Below, one piece after another: positions 1 through 7,520 of a DNA stretch of 64,000 nt. The notes under the pieces were generated by a model. The model was not told the origin of the DNA and made no database searches. It saw nothing but the letters and a program-made list of their open reading frames with translations. Position 1 is the stretch's first letter, and each line of letters begins with the position of its first letter. Location of the stretch: contig CAMDBM010000001.1 in the NCBI GenBank assembly GCA_945889085.1, forward strand, positions 93,721-157,720, given 5' to 3'. The DNA comes from WLJO01 sp945889085. GTDB lineage: Bacteria; Actinomycetota; Acidimicrobiia; Acidimicrobiales; Ilumatobacteraceae. The position numbers and the translations under genes were made by a program.

Positions 1-102
1 CGCATCCATGTATCGCTGGGCATCGCAACCGGAACGGCGACCGTATGGGGCTGCGACCTCTCCGACGGCTACGTGCGCATCAACGCCGACTACACCACGT
101 AG
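1..102 (+). CDS. argJ: ArgJ C-terminus (partial, enters from the left edge)
   Basis: The first 33 codons read in frame 1 to a TAG at 100-102. They give a peptide with WGCDLSDGYVRINADYTT at its end, the very conserved C-terminus of the bifunctional ornithine acetyltransferase / N-acetylglutamate synthase ArgJ, which moves the acetyl group from N-acetylornithine to glutamate in arginine synthesis. The rest lies outside the window. In actinobacteria argB normally follows argJ at once. Here it does not; toxin-antitoxin genes and decayed ORFs follow, so the arginine cluster ends or is interrupted at this point. The family call is firm although only a short tail is visible. Confidence 0.85.
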   Translation, partial: RIHVSLGIATGTATVWGCDLSDGYVRINADYTT

Positions 103-352
103 GCAGAGCGGTGCCACCGAGGTGGTGTACGTCGACCGATAGCGAATCGGTGAGCGAGGACAAAACCTCGTCGCGTGTCAGCAACAAGCATTCGTCCACC
201 TCCTGCAGTGCGTACGCGTGCAGACGAACCGCTGCATCGATCTAGGGAAGGCGACGTCGCTGCCTCTGTAGGCGAACCTCCAAAACTTCGCCGGATGCGC
301 TCGCCCGTCTACTCGTGGGGTACACGATTGCCCAGTGGGTTGGCGGCTCGGC
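103..352. other. Gene-poor stretch with possible decayed ORF
   Basis: No intact gene is visible between argJ and the PIN gene. On the minus strand about 240 down to 80 reads as protein-like sequence (VRLHAYALQEVDECLLLTRD and beyond), but it is preceded directly by a TAG, has no start codon, and runs into the argJ tail. The plus-strand ORF over it is serine/arginine rich, as expected for the shadow of an old minus-strand gene. This may be a remnant; its family was not recognised. Confidence 0.3.
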
Positions 353-757
353 TCAGGGCAGAAGCGTGAGGTCGCCCAGTCGTGATCGCACGATGGTGAA
401 GTGTCGACGATCGAGCGTGGCGATGTCTCGAATGCCGAGTCGTTCGGCTGTCGCAATCACCGAAGCGTCGGTCGTTCCGAGCGGGAGACTGCGATAGGTG
501 GCAACGAGTTCAGCTATTCGCATCCAGTCACTGGCTGCGAACGAATCCGCCAGCAGGATGCCCGCGGCGAGGTCCCCGAGGAATCGCACTTCAGCGTCCG
601 CGCCGAGGCGTGTGCCGAGGAGGTAGGTGACCTCGGTGATGACCAGTGTCGGCACGATGAGAGGCCCAGGGTGCGTCTCGAGGAGTTCCAGGCTGGCGGC
701 ATGGTGCCTGTCATCACGATCGACGTAGGCGTAGAGAGGTCCAGCGTCGACGATCAG
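353..757 (-). CDS. PIN-domain toxin (VapC-like)
   Basis: PIN-domain ribonucleases of type II toxin-antitoxin pairs cleave RNA with a Mg-binding acidic cluster. The reading frame contains LIVDAGPLYAYVDRD, VITEVTYLLG, TTDASVIATAERLG and IATLDRRHF, giving the acidic residues D4, E42, D97 and D116 (numbered from the CTG at 757). Length of about 134 residues is normal. The start is odd: the frame has no ATG, GTG or TTG upstream of the first Asp. Either a CTG start is used, overlapping the antitoxin stop as CTGA, or a GTG two codons earlier has mutated to GTC (761-763). Translation then depends on coupling with the antitoxin, or the toxin is silenced. It is encoded directly after the RHH antitoxin. 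Active-site residues are intact. Confidence 0.75.
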   Translation of the reverse strand: MIVDAGPLYAYVDRDDRHHAASLELLETHPGPLIVPTLVITEVTYLLGTRLGADAEVRFLGDLAAGILLADSFAASDWMRIAELVATYRSLPLGTTDASVIATAERLGIRDIATLDRRHFTIVRSRLGDLTLLP

Positions 758-987
758 TGCGACGGCCGGACCTCGTTGGCAAGGATCTCTTCGATTCGCT
801 CCGAAATGTCATCGCGACCGCTGGCGCCTGCACCGGCGGCGAGAAGCCGTCGTTTGCCGTGGTGGGCTCCAAGCAGATTCTCGATTGCTTCACGGGTGAG
901 CGCTGACACGGTGGTTCCCCGTCGTTGGGCCTCGTGGCGAAGGCGGGCATCGAGTTCATCCGGCAGTTTCACGGTCGTCCTCTGCAT
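754..987 (-). CDS. Ribbon-helix-helix antitoxin (VapB-like)
   Basis: A 77-residue protein starting MQRTTVKLPDELDARL, the N-terminal beta strand and first helix of ribbon-helix-helix DNA-binding proteins, followed by RRGTTVSALTREAIENLL and a charged C-terminus (ISERIEEILANE) of the kind that binds the toxin. The start at 985-987 is chosen because the RHH strand begins right there and because a perfect inverted repeat (987-1002) abuts it. Its stop overlaps the toxin frame by four bases. It should neutralise the PIN toxin and repress its own promoter. The larger in-frame extension upstream is low-complexity shadow sequence. Confidence 0.78.
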   Translation of the reverse strand: MQRTTVKLPDELDARLRHEAQRRGTTVSALTREAIENLLGAHHGKRRLLAAGAGASGRDDISERIEEILANEVRPSH

Positions 988-1002
988 GTATGCCAGCATA
1001 CA
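987..1002 (-). promoter_or_regulatory. Inverted-repeat operator of the PIN/RHH pair
   Basis: TGTATGC-CA-GCATACA is a perfect 7-bp inverted repeat with a 2-bp spacer that ends on the A of the antitoxin ATG. Its position fits autorepression by the RHH protein. Such close placement leaves no room for a ribosome binding site, so the transcript may be nearly leaderless. Binding is inferred. Confidence 0.6.
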
Positions 1003-1185
1003 ATGTTGTTCGATAGTTGGAGCCCTGTTGTCGCCGTACCGGCTACCCGGGCGATCGCCGAGGAACTTCCCGAAGCAGTATCCGCTGCGGTGATCGACTT
1101 CATCACCGGCTCGCTGATCGACAACCCACGCCGAGCAGGCCGAAAACTCCACAGCGAACTCGTCGGAATCCACAGCGCGCGACGG
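1003..1185 (+). pseudogene. RelE/ParE-family toxin remnant, C-terminally truncated
   Basis: From an ATG at 1003 the frame includes AIAEELPEAVSAAVIDFITG, then LIDNPRRAGRKLHSELVGIHSARR, which is the standard RelE core (helix pair, then the K-L-x-x-E-L-x-G-x-x-S-A-R-R strand). After SARR, intact RelE toxins continue with a D/Y-R-V-x-Y-x-I strand and a C-terminal catalytic stretch; here the frame instead continues with unrelated codons into furA. No partner antitoxin is next to it. The active-site strand is missing, so this is almost surely inactive. It faces away from the antitoxin gene and shares its upstream region. Confidence 0.65.
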
Positions 1186-1203
1186 CACGCCAAACAAAGA
1201 CTG

Positions 1204-1236
1204 ATTATTGACAGAGTCCAGAATGTGTGGTCTGAT
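1204..1236 (+). promoter_or_regulatory. furA promoter and likely FurA operator
   Basis: The AT-rich block ATTATTGACAGAGTCCAGAA contains a perfect -35 TTGACA (1208-1213); after a 17-bp spacer comes TCTGAT (1231-1236) as -10. The block strongly resembles the AT-rich autoregulatory site in front of mycobacterial furA (TTGAC...TCCAGAA). The predicted transcription start falls at the GTG at 1244, so furA would be leaderless. Confidence 0.65.
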
Positions 1237-1243
1237 GCGGCTC

Positions 1244-1750
1244 GTGGAAGAAGCGGCAGTAGAACTCCTGCGTGAGCACGGCGTGCAGGTCACCGCTCAA
1301 CGACTAGCGATCATGCGTGTCGTCGCGGAGCACCCACATGCCTCGGCCGACGAGCTGGGCGACGTCGTGCGCTCAGAACTCGGCGCGATCTCGCGGCAGG
1401 CGGTCTATGACTCGCTCGGCGTCCTGGTCGACAAGAACCTGATCCGTCGGATCCAACCGGCCGGCTCGCCAGCTCGCTACGAGAGCCGGGTCGGCGACAA
1501 CCACCACCACCTGATCTGCCGGAGCTGTCGCATGATGTTCGATGTCGACTGTGCTACTGGCGAGGTGCCCTGCCTCACTGCCGACGACAACCACGGATTC
1601 GAAGTTGACGAAGCCGAAGTCATCTATTGGGGCCGATGCCCGACCTGTCAAGCGGACGATCCGCCTGATATGTCGCCCGCTGAGGCAATGCAATTCATCC
1701 ACACGAGCAAGCAACCATCCATAACTGTTCAAGGAGCAAGACATGAGTGA
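1244..1750 (+). CDS. furA: Fur-family peroxide/metal regulator FurA
   Basis: Fur-family repressor of about 168 residues that senses peroxide or metal and represses the catalase gene behind it. Visible parts: winged helix (VTAQRLAIMRVV ... ISRQAVYDSLGVLVDKNLI), metal ligands in DNHHHLICRSC, and two CxxC pairs (C92/C95 and C132/C135 from this start) that make a structural zinc site. GTG 1244 is chosen because the promoter at 1208-1236 would start transcription there; in-frame ATGs at 1223 and 1235 lie inside that promoter. The stop TGA (1748-1750) overlaps katG by eight bases, the classic actinobacterial furA-katG operon. PerR-like peroxide sensing is likely from context. Confidence 0.88.
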   Translation: MEEAAVELLREHGVQVTAQRLAIMRVVAEHPHASADELGDVVRSELGAISRQAVYDSLGVLVDKNLIRRIQPAGSPARYESRVGDNHHHLICRSCRMMFDVDCATGEVPCLTADDNHGFEVDEAEVIYWGRCPTCQADDPPDMSPAEAMQFIHTSKQPSITVQGARHE

Positions 1751-3935
1751 TCAACTTCCCGAGAAGTCAGCACCCGAGGTCAGCGATTCGACGGCCAAGT
1801 GCCCGGTGCTGCAGAGTCCGCACACCGCAACAGGCAGCTCCGCCAACCAGCACTGGTGGCCGAACCAGCTCAACGTCAACATCTTGCATCAGGGCTCACG
1901 TGCGTCGAACCCGATGGACGACAACTTCGACTACGCCGCCGAGTTCGCCACCCTCAACTACGCCGCGCTGAAGGCCGACCTCACGGCCCTCATGACCGAC
2001 TCCAAGGAGTGGTGGCCGGCTGACTACGGGCATTACGGCCCGTTCTTCATCCGCATGGCATGGCATTCGGCCGGCACCTATCGCACTCACGACGGTCGCG
2101 GCGGAGGCGGCTCCGGTCAGCAGCGTTTTGCCCCTCTGAACAGCTGGCCCGACAACGGCAACCTCGACAAGGCACGCGCCCTGCTCGAGCCGATCAAGAA
2201 GAAGTACGGCCGCAAGATCTCTTGGGCCGACCTGATGCTCCTCACCGGCAACGTCGCGCTCGAATCGATGGGCTTCAAGACGTTTGGTTTCGCCGGCGGT
2301 CGTGAGGACGTCTGGGCTCCGGAAGAAGACGTCTACTGGGGACCCGAGAACGTGTGGCTCGACGACCAGCGTTACAGCGGCGACCGCCAGCTCGAAGCGC
2401 CGCTTGGCGCCGTGCAGATGGGTCTCATCTACGTTAACCCCGAGGGTCCCAACGCCAACCCCGATCCCATCGGGTCCGGTCGGGACATTCGCGAAACGTT
2501 CGGTCGCATGGCTATGAACGACGAAGAGACCGTTGCGTTGGTTGCCGGCGGTCACGCCTTCGGCAAGATGCACGGCGCCGGCCCGGAAGCCTCAGTAGGC
2601 ACCGAGCCCGAGGGCGCTCCGATGGAGCAGCAGCTCCTCGGCTGGAAGAACAGCTTCGAGACCGGAGTCGGCATCCACGCCACCACGAGTGGTTTCGAAG
2701 GCGCGTGGAACTCCACGCCCACCAAGTGGGACAACAACTACCTCGAGACGTTGATGGACAACGACTGGGTACTCACCGAGAGCCCTGCCGGACACAAGCA
2801 GTGGACAGCACCGGCGCTCGCCGGCACGGTGCCGGATGCCCAGCGACCCGACGTGTTCCACGCCCCGGTGATGAGCACGGCCGACATGGCCATGAAGATG
2901 GACCCGATCTACGGCCCCATCTCGCAGCGTTTCCGCGACAATCCGGAACAGCTCGACGATGCGTTCGCTCGCGCTTGGTACAAGCTCCTGCACCGCGACC
3001 TCGGCCCGAAAGCCAATTTCATCGGCCCCGAGGTTCCGGCTGAAGAACTGCTGTGGATGGACCCGATTCCGGAAGGCACTGCGCTCAGCGATGCCCACAT
3101 CGCAACCGTCAAGGCCGCGATCATGGCGACTGGCATCAGCATCACCGAGCTCGTCGAGACCGCCTGGGCCTCAGCGTCCACCTACCGTCAAAGCGACCGC
3201 CGCGGTGGCGCCAACGGTGGCCGCGTCCGTCTCGTTCCGCAGAACGGCTGGAACGTCAACCACCCCGAACAACTCCGCCGCGTGCTGTCCGCCCTCGAAG
3301 GCGTGCAGTCGAGCGTCGGCATCAACGTGTCGATGGCCGACCTCATCGTGCTCGGTGGCGTCGCTGCCATCGAAGCCGCAGCGGCCGCAGGCGGTCACAG
3401 CGTGAACGTCACCGTTAGCACCGGCCGCGGCGACGCCACGCCCGAGCAGACCGACGAAGAGTCCTTCGCATGGCTCGAGCCGAAGAACGACGGCTTCCGC
3501 AACTACCTGGGCAAAGGCACCAGCCATGTTGCCGAGCACCTGCTCGTCGACCGGGCGCAACTGCTCGGCCTCAGCGCCCCGGAGATGGCCGCCCTCGTCG
3601 GTGGTCTCCGAGTGCTCGGTGTCAGCACCGACGGCCTTGGTGTGCTCACCAACCGCGTTGGCACGCTCAGCAACGACTTCTTCGTGAACCTCATGGACCA
3701 GGACACCGTGTGGTCTGTTGCATCGGGCACCGAGGACACGTTCGAAGGCCGTGACCGCGCGAGCGGCAACCTCAAGTGGACCGGTAGTCGCAACGACCTC
3801 GTGTTCGGCTCGAACTCGATCCTGCGGGCCATCGCCGACGTCTATGCAGCCGATGACGCTGGCGCCAAGTTCGCCAACGACTTCGCTGCCGCATTCGCCA
3901 AGGTGATGGACGCCGATCGCTTCGATCTCGCCTGA
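1743..3935 (+). CDS. katG: Catalase-peroxidase KatG
   Basis: Haem enzyme of 730 residues that destroys hydrogen peroxide (catalase) and oxidises electron donors (peroxidase). The distal pocket R104-x-x-W107-H108 (RMAWHSAGTYR), Tyr230 (LIYVNPEG) and Met256 (GRMAMND) would form the Trp-Tyr-Met adduct needed for catalase activity, and the proximal His271 lies in LVAGGHAFGKMHG. Numbering is within one residue of the tuberculosis enzyme. The second, non-haem half is complete. AAGGAG at 1731-1736 precedes the ATG. It overlaps furA and is expected to be induced when FurA is inactivated by peroxide. Nothing unusual in length or motifs. Confidence 0.97.
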   Translation: MSDQLPEKSAPEVSDSTAKCPVLQSPHTATGSSANQHWWPNQLNVNILHQGSRASNPMDDNFDYAAEFATLNYAALKADLTALMTDSKEWWPADYGHYGPFFIRMAWHSAGTYRTHDGRGGGGSGQQRFAPLNSWPDNGNLDKARALLEPIKKKYGRKISWADLMLLTGNVALESMGFKTFGFAGGREDVWAPEEDVYWGPENVWLDDQRYSGDRQLEAPLGAVQMGLIYVNPEGPNANPDPIGSGRDIRETFGRMAMNDEETVALVAGGHAFGKMHGAGPEASVGTEPEGAPMEQQLLGWKNSFETGVGIHATTSGFEGAWNSTPTKWDNNYLETLMDNDWVLTESPAGHKQWTAPALAGTVPDAQRPDVFHAPVMSTADMAMKMDPIYGPISQRFRDNPEQLDDAFARAWYKLLHRDLGPKANFIGPEVPAEELLWMDPIPEGTALSDAHIATVKAAIMATGISITELVETAWASASTYRQSDRRGGANGGRVRLVPQNGWNVNHPEQLRRVLSALEGVQSSVGINVSMADLIVLGGVAAIEAAAAAGGHSVNVTVSTGRGDATPEQTDEESFAWLEPKNDGFRNYLGKGTSHVAEHLLVDRAQLLGLSAPEMAALVGGLRVLGVSTDGLGVLTNRVGTLSNDFFVNLMDQDTVWSVASGTEDTFEGRDRASGNLKWTGSRNDLVFGSNSILRAIADVYAADDAGAKFANDFAAAFAKVMDADRFDLA

Positions 3936-3959
3936 TCACCGTGACCTAATGCAGTGCGA

Positions 3960-4003
3960 CTGAGCTAGGTCTGCGCCACATCGGTGGTGCAGACCTGGCT
4001 CAG
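3960..4003 (+). terminator. Hairpin after katG
   Basis: CTGAGC-t-AGGTCTG-cg-CCAC pairs with GTGG-tg-CAGACCT-g-GCTCAG, a long near-perfect stem with a four-base loop 25 bp after the katG stop. There is no U-tract behind it, as is common in actinobacterial terminators. Confidence 0.65.
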
Positions 4004-4347
4004 TCGTCTTCTGGGCAACCGCCTTGGGTTGAGCGCGCGCCTTCGTCCTCGCTGAGGTCCTCAAACACCGCGCCGACGCCGTCGAAGACGTCTTGCGAGC
4101 CGACGACGACAACACGCCGCACGAACCAGACCTCGCCAGAGCCACACACGATTGAGTGCTCGACGACGCCCACAGCGACATCGTCAACTGGCTCAACGAC
4201 CGCTACCTACACAAGGTTGCACCCAAGTCCTGCAAGTACGAGCACGACTTGGTTACCGGGAGCCAGTCAACCATCGTTCAGCCACAGCGTCTCCGCCACG
4301 TCGATGGGAATCGACGTGGGTACAACCGACGGCCGAGCCCCTGTCGG
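4004..4347. other. Gene-free stretch with probable coding remnant
   Basis: No intact gene. On the plus strand about 4040-4260 reads AEVLKHRADAVEDVLRADDD, then an in-frame TGA (4153-4155), then LDDAHSDIVNWLNDRYLHKV, before drifting into arginine-rich sequence. The two blocks look like genuine protein interrupted by a stop and followed by noise, so this is probably a degraded gene. The family was not recognised. Confidence 0.3.
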
Positions 4348-4665
4348 CTACGTCCAGTCGTGCCCCGCGTCGATCTCGAGCGACACCAGCTCAACTGCCC
4401 CGTCCCGGCCCAGTTGACCGACGACGGAGTACGCACGCACGAGCACTCCCGTCGAGATCAGGACGCGGTAGTCGCGCCGCCCAGGAAGGAGCTCGGGCAG
4501 ATCATCGAAGCCAGACGCGAAGCGTTCGACGATCTCCAACAGCTCGAACGTCTGGAAGTCGTTGGTCGACGGCTCGCCGCTCGGTCCACGTTCACCGTGG
4601 AGTTGGCGATCAAGGTCCTGGAAGAACTCAAGCGTCGCGCGCACCTCGCGACGTTCACCGCTCAC
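4348..4665 (-). CDS. Putative RelE/ParE-like toxin of a small two-gene module
   Basis: 105 residues. The N-terminal part (EVRATLEFFQDLDRQL) and a C-terminal set of strands (DYRVLISTGVLVRAYSVVGQ, then AVELVSLEID) give the pattern of a RelE/ParE fold: strand, helix, helix, then an antiparallel sheet. It starts with GTG at 4665 overlapping the TGA of the 58-residue upstream gene (GTGA), a coupling typical of toxin-antitoxin pairs. I recall similar adjacent hypothetical pairs in actinobacteria, but no named family. The toxin role is an inference from size, overlap, fold pattern and the toxin-antitoxin-rich surroundings. Confidence 0.6.
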   Translation of the reverse strand: MSGERREVRATLEFFQDLDRQLHGERGPSGEPSTNDFQTFELLEIVERFASGFDDLPELLPGRRDYRVLISTGVLVRAYSVVGQLGRDGAVELVSLEIDAGHDWT

Positions 4666-4838
4666 CCTCGCTGAGCCTCGGACTGAGCAATCCGCTGGTG
4701 AATCCTCGTACGGACTCGCTGGATCAAACCCTCTGGTGCTTGGTCGAGATCGGTCACGACGCTGGCGTCAAAAAGTGCATGGCGTTCGGCCGGGCTGAGC
4801 TTCTCCAGTTCTGCTGCAGTCCATACCTTCTGTTCCAT
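4662..4838 (-). CDS. Putative antitoxin partner
   Basis: 58 residues starting MEQKVWTAAELEKLSPAERH, then a predicted helix with ASVVTDLDQAPEGL and a basic helical tail (RVRTRIHQRIAQSE). The WTAAELEKLSPAER segment is typical of short antitoxin-like proteins in which a folded start is followed by a toxin-binding helix. The ATG at 4836-4838 is chosen because upstream in-frame codons run through the tRNA gene. Stop and next start overlap as GTGA. Function inferred. Confidence 0.58.
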   Translation of the reverse strand: MEQKVWTAAELEKLSPAERHALFDASVVTDLDQAPEGLIQRVRTRIHQRIAQSEAQRG

Positions 4839-5019
4839 GCCGCGAACGCTACCTCGTTCGACGACCGACAGCGGTTCCAACAGCAAGCGGTGCTGGCTCC
4901 GCGTGGCAGGTCGGAAGTGCACGGGCCGGAAACGCTGGGGACCGGGCGGAGACACCTTCGCCTCCTCTTTCAAACCCGGCCATGACCAGGGACAGTGTTG
5001 TGAAATCGACAACAACGGG
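4839..5019. other. Spacer between antitoxin gene and tRNA-Val
   Basis: No ORF of interest. A weak hairpin, TGTTGT (4996-5001) pairing with ACAACA (5009-5014), lies just past the 3' end of tRNA-Val and may help end its transcript; there is no U-tract. Confidence 0.3.
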
Positions 5020-5093
5020 TGGGCGCAGAGGGACTCGAACCCCCGACCTATGCCTTGTAAGGGCAGTGCTCTAACCAACTGAGCTATGCGCCC
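5020..5093 (-). tRNA. tRNA-Val (anticodon TAC)
   Basis: Full cloverleaf on the minus strand. The acceptor GGGCGCA (5093-5087) pairs with TGCGCCC (5027-5021), with discriminator A at 5020. The D arm has AGCTCAGTTGGTTAGAGC, the anticodon loop is CTTACAA, and the T arm is GGGGGTTCGAGTCCC. CCA is not encoded. Confidence 0.95.
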
Positions 5094-5170
5094 GCTCGGC
5101 CACTGATCGTATCCGCCGAACACCGTGGGTATCCCCGATCACACGCGCGGCCGAAACTACCGTTTCCCAT

Positions 5171-6109
5171 GTGGCCGGCAGATCCAGTGGTTCAGACAAC
5201 GACTCGCTCCGTCGTTACCTCGAAGAAGTCGGCGCCCATCCGCTGCTGACGGCCGAGGACGAACAGCGACTCGCTGCGGTGATCATCGCTGGGCGGGCCG
5301 CAACTACTCGCCTCGAGGAAGGCCCGGTTAGCACCGCGCAACGGGTCACCCTGAAGCGGGCTGTACGCGACGGCGAGGAGGCCCGCACCCGCTTCATCAA
5401 CGCGAACCTCCGGCTCGTCGTGTCCATTGCCCGCCGTTTCGACGGAGGCGGCCTCTCGGTGCTCGACCTCGTGCAGGAGGGCAACCTCGGACTCATGCGC
5501 GCTGTCGAGAAGTTCGACCACACGAAGGGTTTCAAGTTCTCCACCTACGCAACGTGGTGGATCCGTCAGGCGATCGGCCGAGCCTTGGCAGACGGGTCCC
5601 GCACAATCCGAGTGCCCAGCCACGTGCGCGAGACCTACTCGCTCATCGACCAGAGCACCGAGCGTCTCGCAGCCGAACTGGACCGGCCACCCACCTCGGC
5701 AGAGGTAGCCAGACACACCGGCCTGAGCAAGGACCACGTTGATCTCGCACGTCAGCACCGGAACGCGCTCGTGTCGCTCTCTGCGCCGGTCGGGGCCGAG
5801 GGCGACACAGACCTGGGTGACCTGATTGCCGATCGATCGGCCGAGACCGCCTTCGACGAGATGATCCGCCGGATCGACCGACGCGTCCTCGATGCGCAGC
5901 TCGCCCGCCTATCCGAGCGTGAGCGCGACGTGATCGTGCTCCGCTTCGGGCTCGGCGACGAGCCGTGCACGCTCGCCGAGATCGGTGAGCGTTTCGATCT
6001 CACCCGCGAACGAATCCGACAGATCGAGGCACGTGCGCTCGGCAAGCTTCGCCACCCGAGCGTGCGGCGGCTCTGGCCGGACCGAGCGAAGAGCCCCGTA
6101 CCAGCCTGA
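5171..6109 (+). CDS. RNA polymerase sigma-70 factor, group 2 (SigA/SigB-like)
   Basis: 312 residues. Region 1.2 (DSLRRYLEEVGAHPLLTAED), region 2 with RFINANLRLVVSIARRF, DLVQEGNLGLMRAVEKFD and YATWWIRQAI, region 3 (TSAEVARHTGL) and region 4 (VIVLRFGLGDEPCTLAEIGE, TRERIRQIEARALGKLR) are all present, but the acidic N-terminal region 1.1 is absent. The primary sigma factor lies at 21879-23108, so this is a second, probably non-essential sigma factor that recognises similar promoters under stress or starvation. GTG 5171 is the start: a -10 TACCGT (5158-5163) ends seven bases before it, so the mRNA is leaderless. Confidence 0.92.
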   Translation: MAGRSSGSDNDSLRRYLEEVGAHPLLTAEDEQRLAAVIIAGRAATTRLEEGPVSTAQRVTLKRAVRDGEEARTRFINANLRLVVSIARRFDGGGLSVLDLVQEGNLGLMRAVEKFDHTKGFKFSTYATWWIRQAIGRALADGSRTIRVPSHVRETYSLIDQSTERLAAELDRPPTSAEVARHTGLSKDHVDLARQHRNALVSLSAPVGAEGDTDLGDLIADRSAETAFDEMIRRIDRRVLDAQLARLSERERDVIVLRFGLGDEPCTLAEIGERFDLTRERIRQIEARALGKLRHPSVRRLWPDRAKSPVPA

Positions 6110-6116
6110 CCGGCGA

Positions 6117-6857
6117 CTAACGAGCCCGGGCAGCCAGCAGCACGTCGAGCAGTTCCGATGTCCCTGCCGCTACCGGTGTGCGCCTCGCTGAGTGGTCCAG
6201 CACGAACAGGTCTCGCGAGAAGGCGTCCTCACACACTGCGCCCGCTTCCCGGCAGATGTGGACCGCTGCCGCATAGTCCCACACCCCGTGGGCCTCGTCG
6301 ACACAGTCCACGTAGCCATCGAGCACCCCCGAGGCAACCGCACAGATATCGAGCGCCGCTGCTCCCATGGTTCGGTACTGGGCCCAGCCGTAGTGCTCCC
6401 GCGGCAATCCGTTGAGCCCGAGCACCGCAGCGCCGAGGTCGGTGCACCCCGACGGCGAGAGGCGATGGCCGTCCGCGTTCGCCCCAGCACCCCGCACGGC
6501 GCTGAACCGCGGCCCACCACCCTGATGGGCAACGAGCGACACCCGCGGACCGTCTGCATCGATCGCGCAGAGGGCCGTGGCGAACCACGGGAGCCCGCGA
6601 GACGCGTTCGTGGAACCGTCCAGCGGGTCGACCACCACGACGAGTGGGCGGTCCGCGCCCTCGAAACCGCTCTCCTCGGAAAGAACCCCCACCCCGGCAC
6701 GGCGGAGCACCGACAGGACTGCCGCATCGGCATCCAGGTCGGCGGCGTACTGCCCCGGACGCAACCCGGAGGGCCCCCAGTCGTGCACGGATGCGAGAGC
6801 GAGTGCCACGGCGTCGGCGGCGTCGTGCAGGAGTTGGAGCAGTGCCTCGTCGGTCAT
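6117..6857 (-). CDS. Inositol monophosphatase family protein
   Basis: 246 residues with the metal-dependent phosphatase signatures LSEESGFEG, VVVDPLDGSTNASRG and, near the C-terminus, EAHGVWDYAAAVHICREAGA. Such enzymes remove phosphate from inositol phosphate, histidinol phosphate, fructose-1,6-bisphosphate or PAP; the substrate cannot be told from sequence. ATG 6857 is chosen over an upstream GTG because a -10 TACCGT (complement of 6868-6873) lies ten bases before it. It converges on the sigma gene with a seven-base gap. Confidence 0.85.
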   Translation of the reverse strand: MTDEALLQLLHDAADAVALALASVHDWGPSGLRPGQYAADLDADAAVLSVLRRAGVGVLSEESGFEGADRPLVVVVDPLDGSTNASRGLPWFATALCAIDADGPRVSLVAHQGGGPRFSAVRGAGANADGHRLSPSGCTDLGAAVLGLNGLPREHYGWAQYRTMGAAALDICAVASGVLDGYVDCVDEAHGVWDYAAAVHICREAGAVCEDAFSRDLFVLDHSARRTPVAAGTSELLDVLLAARAR

Positions 6858-6931
6858 CGTTGACCGGACGGTAGTGTCCAAAGTGCTTCCTCGCACCGCT
6901 ACGTTCGCGCCCGACGCGACAAGGAGTTCTG

Positions 6932-7501
6932 TTGGCCGTCATCGACGTCGCCGGTTTCATCGCAGACCTGAAGACCCATGCGGTCGACCACGGGTTCCAC
7001 GTCCACGATGAACGACATTTCGTGGAGACCTACTCACTCCGCCAGCTCTGGGAGGTGGACCTGCACCCCGAGGAGGCGTGCGACGGCCCGACCGACCTGC
7101 ATCTCTCGCTCGAGGTGGACCCCCGGGCCCTGCTCGGCTTCGAGGATGCCATCCTCAAGCAGGACAGCCCGGACGACGAGCCACCGGAGGGGTATTCCTT
7201 CCCGCTCCACTTCACCTGGACCCTGCCCCCGCTGTCATCGGCACCGGACCTGTTGGTGCTCGCCACCGAACTGGCAGGTGTGGGCGGTATGGAACTTCCG
7301 GTCGAGGTGACCGCCATCGACTCCATCCAGTCGGTGACCGACGCACCGCAGCGCAGCCTGAGCCTTGTCGCAAAGGTGCCGATCAACCTCGCCGATGTCC
7401 TGATGTCCGACGACCAGCCCTTCTGCGGGCTGCTCGACCGGTGCAAAGCAGTCAGCCTCTTCCTCCTCGAACGCGCCCCGGCGTGGCTCGACGAGGACTA
7501 A
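6932..7501 (+). CDS. Conserved hypothetical protein, acidic, soluble
   Basis: 189 residues, no signal peptide or membrane segment. Strand-rich, with SLEVDPRALLGFEDAI, FPLHFTWTLPPL and LPVEVTAIDSIQSV. Start TTG 6932 follows AAGGAG at 6920-6925. It is followed after 19 bases by a small acidic protein gene and then by a small ORF and a metalloprotease-like gene, all in the same direction, so the four are likely one transcript. No family recognised. Confidence 0.7.
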   Translation: MAVIDVAGFIADLKTHAVDHGFHVHDERHFVETYSLRQLWEVDLHPEEACDGPTDLHLSLEVDPRALLGFEDAILKQDSPDDEPPEGYSFPLHFTWTLPPLSSAPDLLVLATELAGVGGMELPVEVTAIDSIQSVTDAPQRSLSLVAKVPINLADVLMSDDQPFCGLLDRCKAVSLFLLERAPAWLDED

Positions 7502-7520
7502 TCCCCCGGGAGACCCCACC

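Noticed and set aside
4839..5123. Longer antitoxin with an N-terminal extension
   Set aside because: The extension reads through the tRNA-Val gene.
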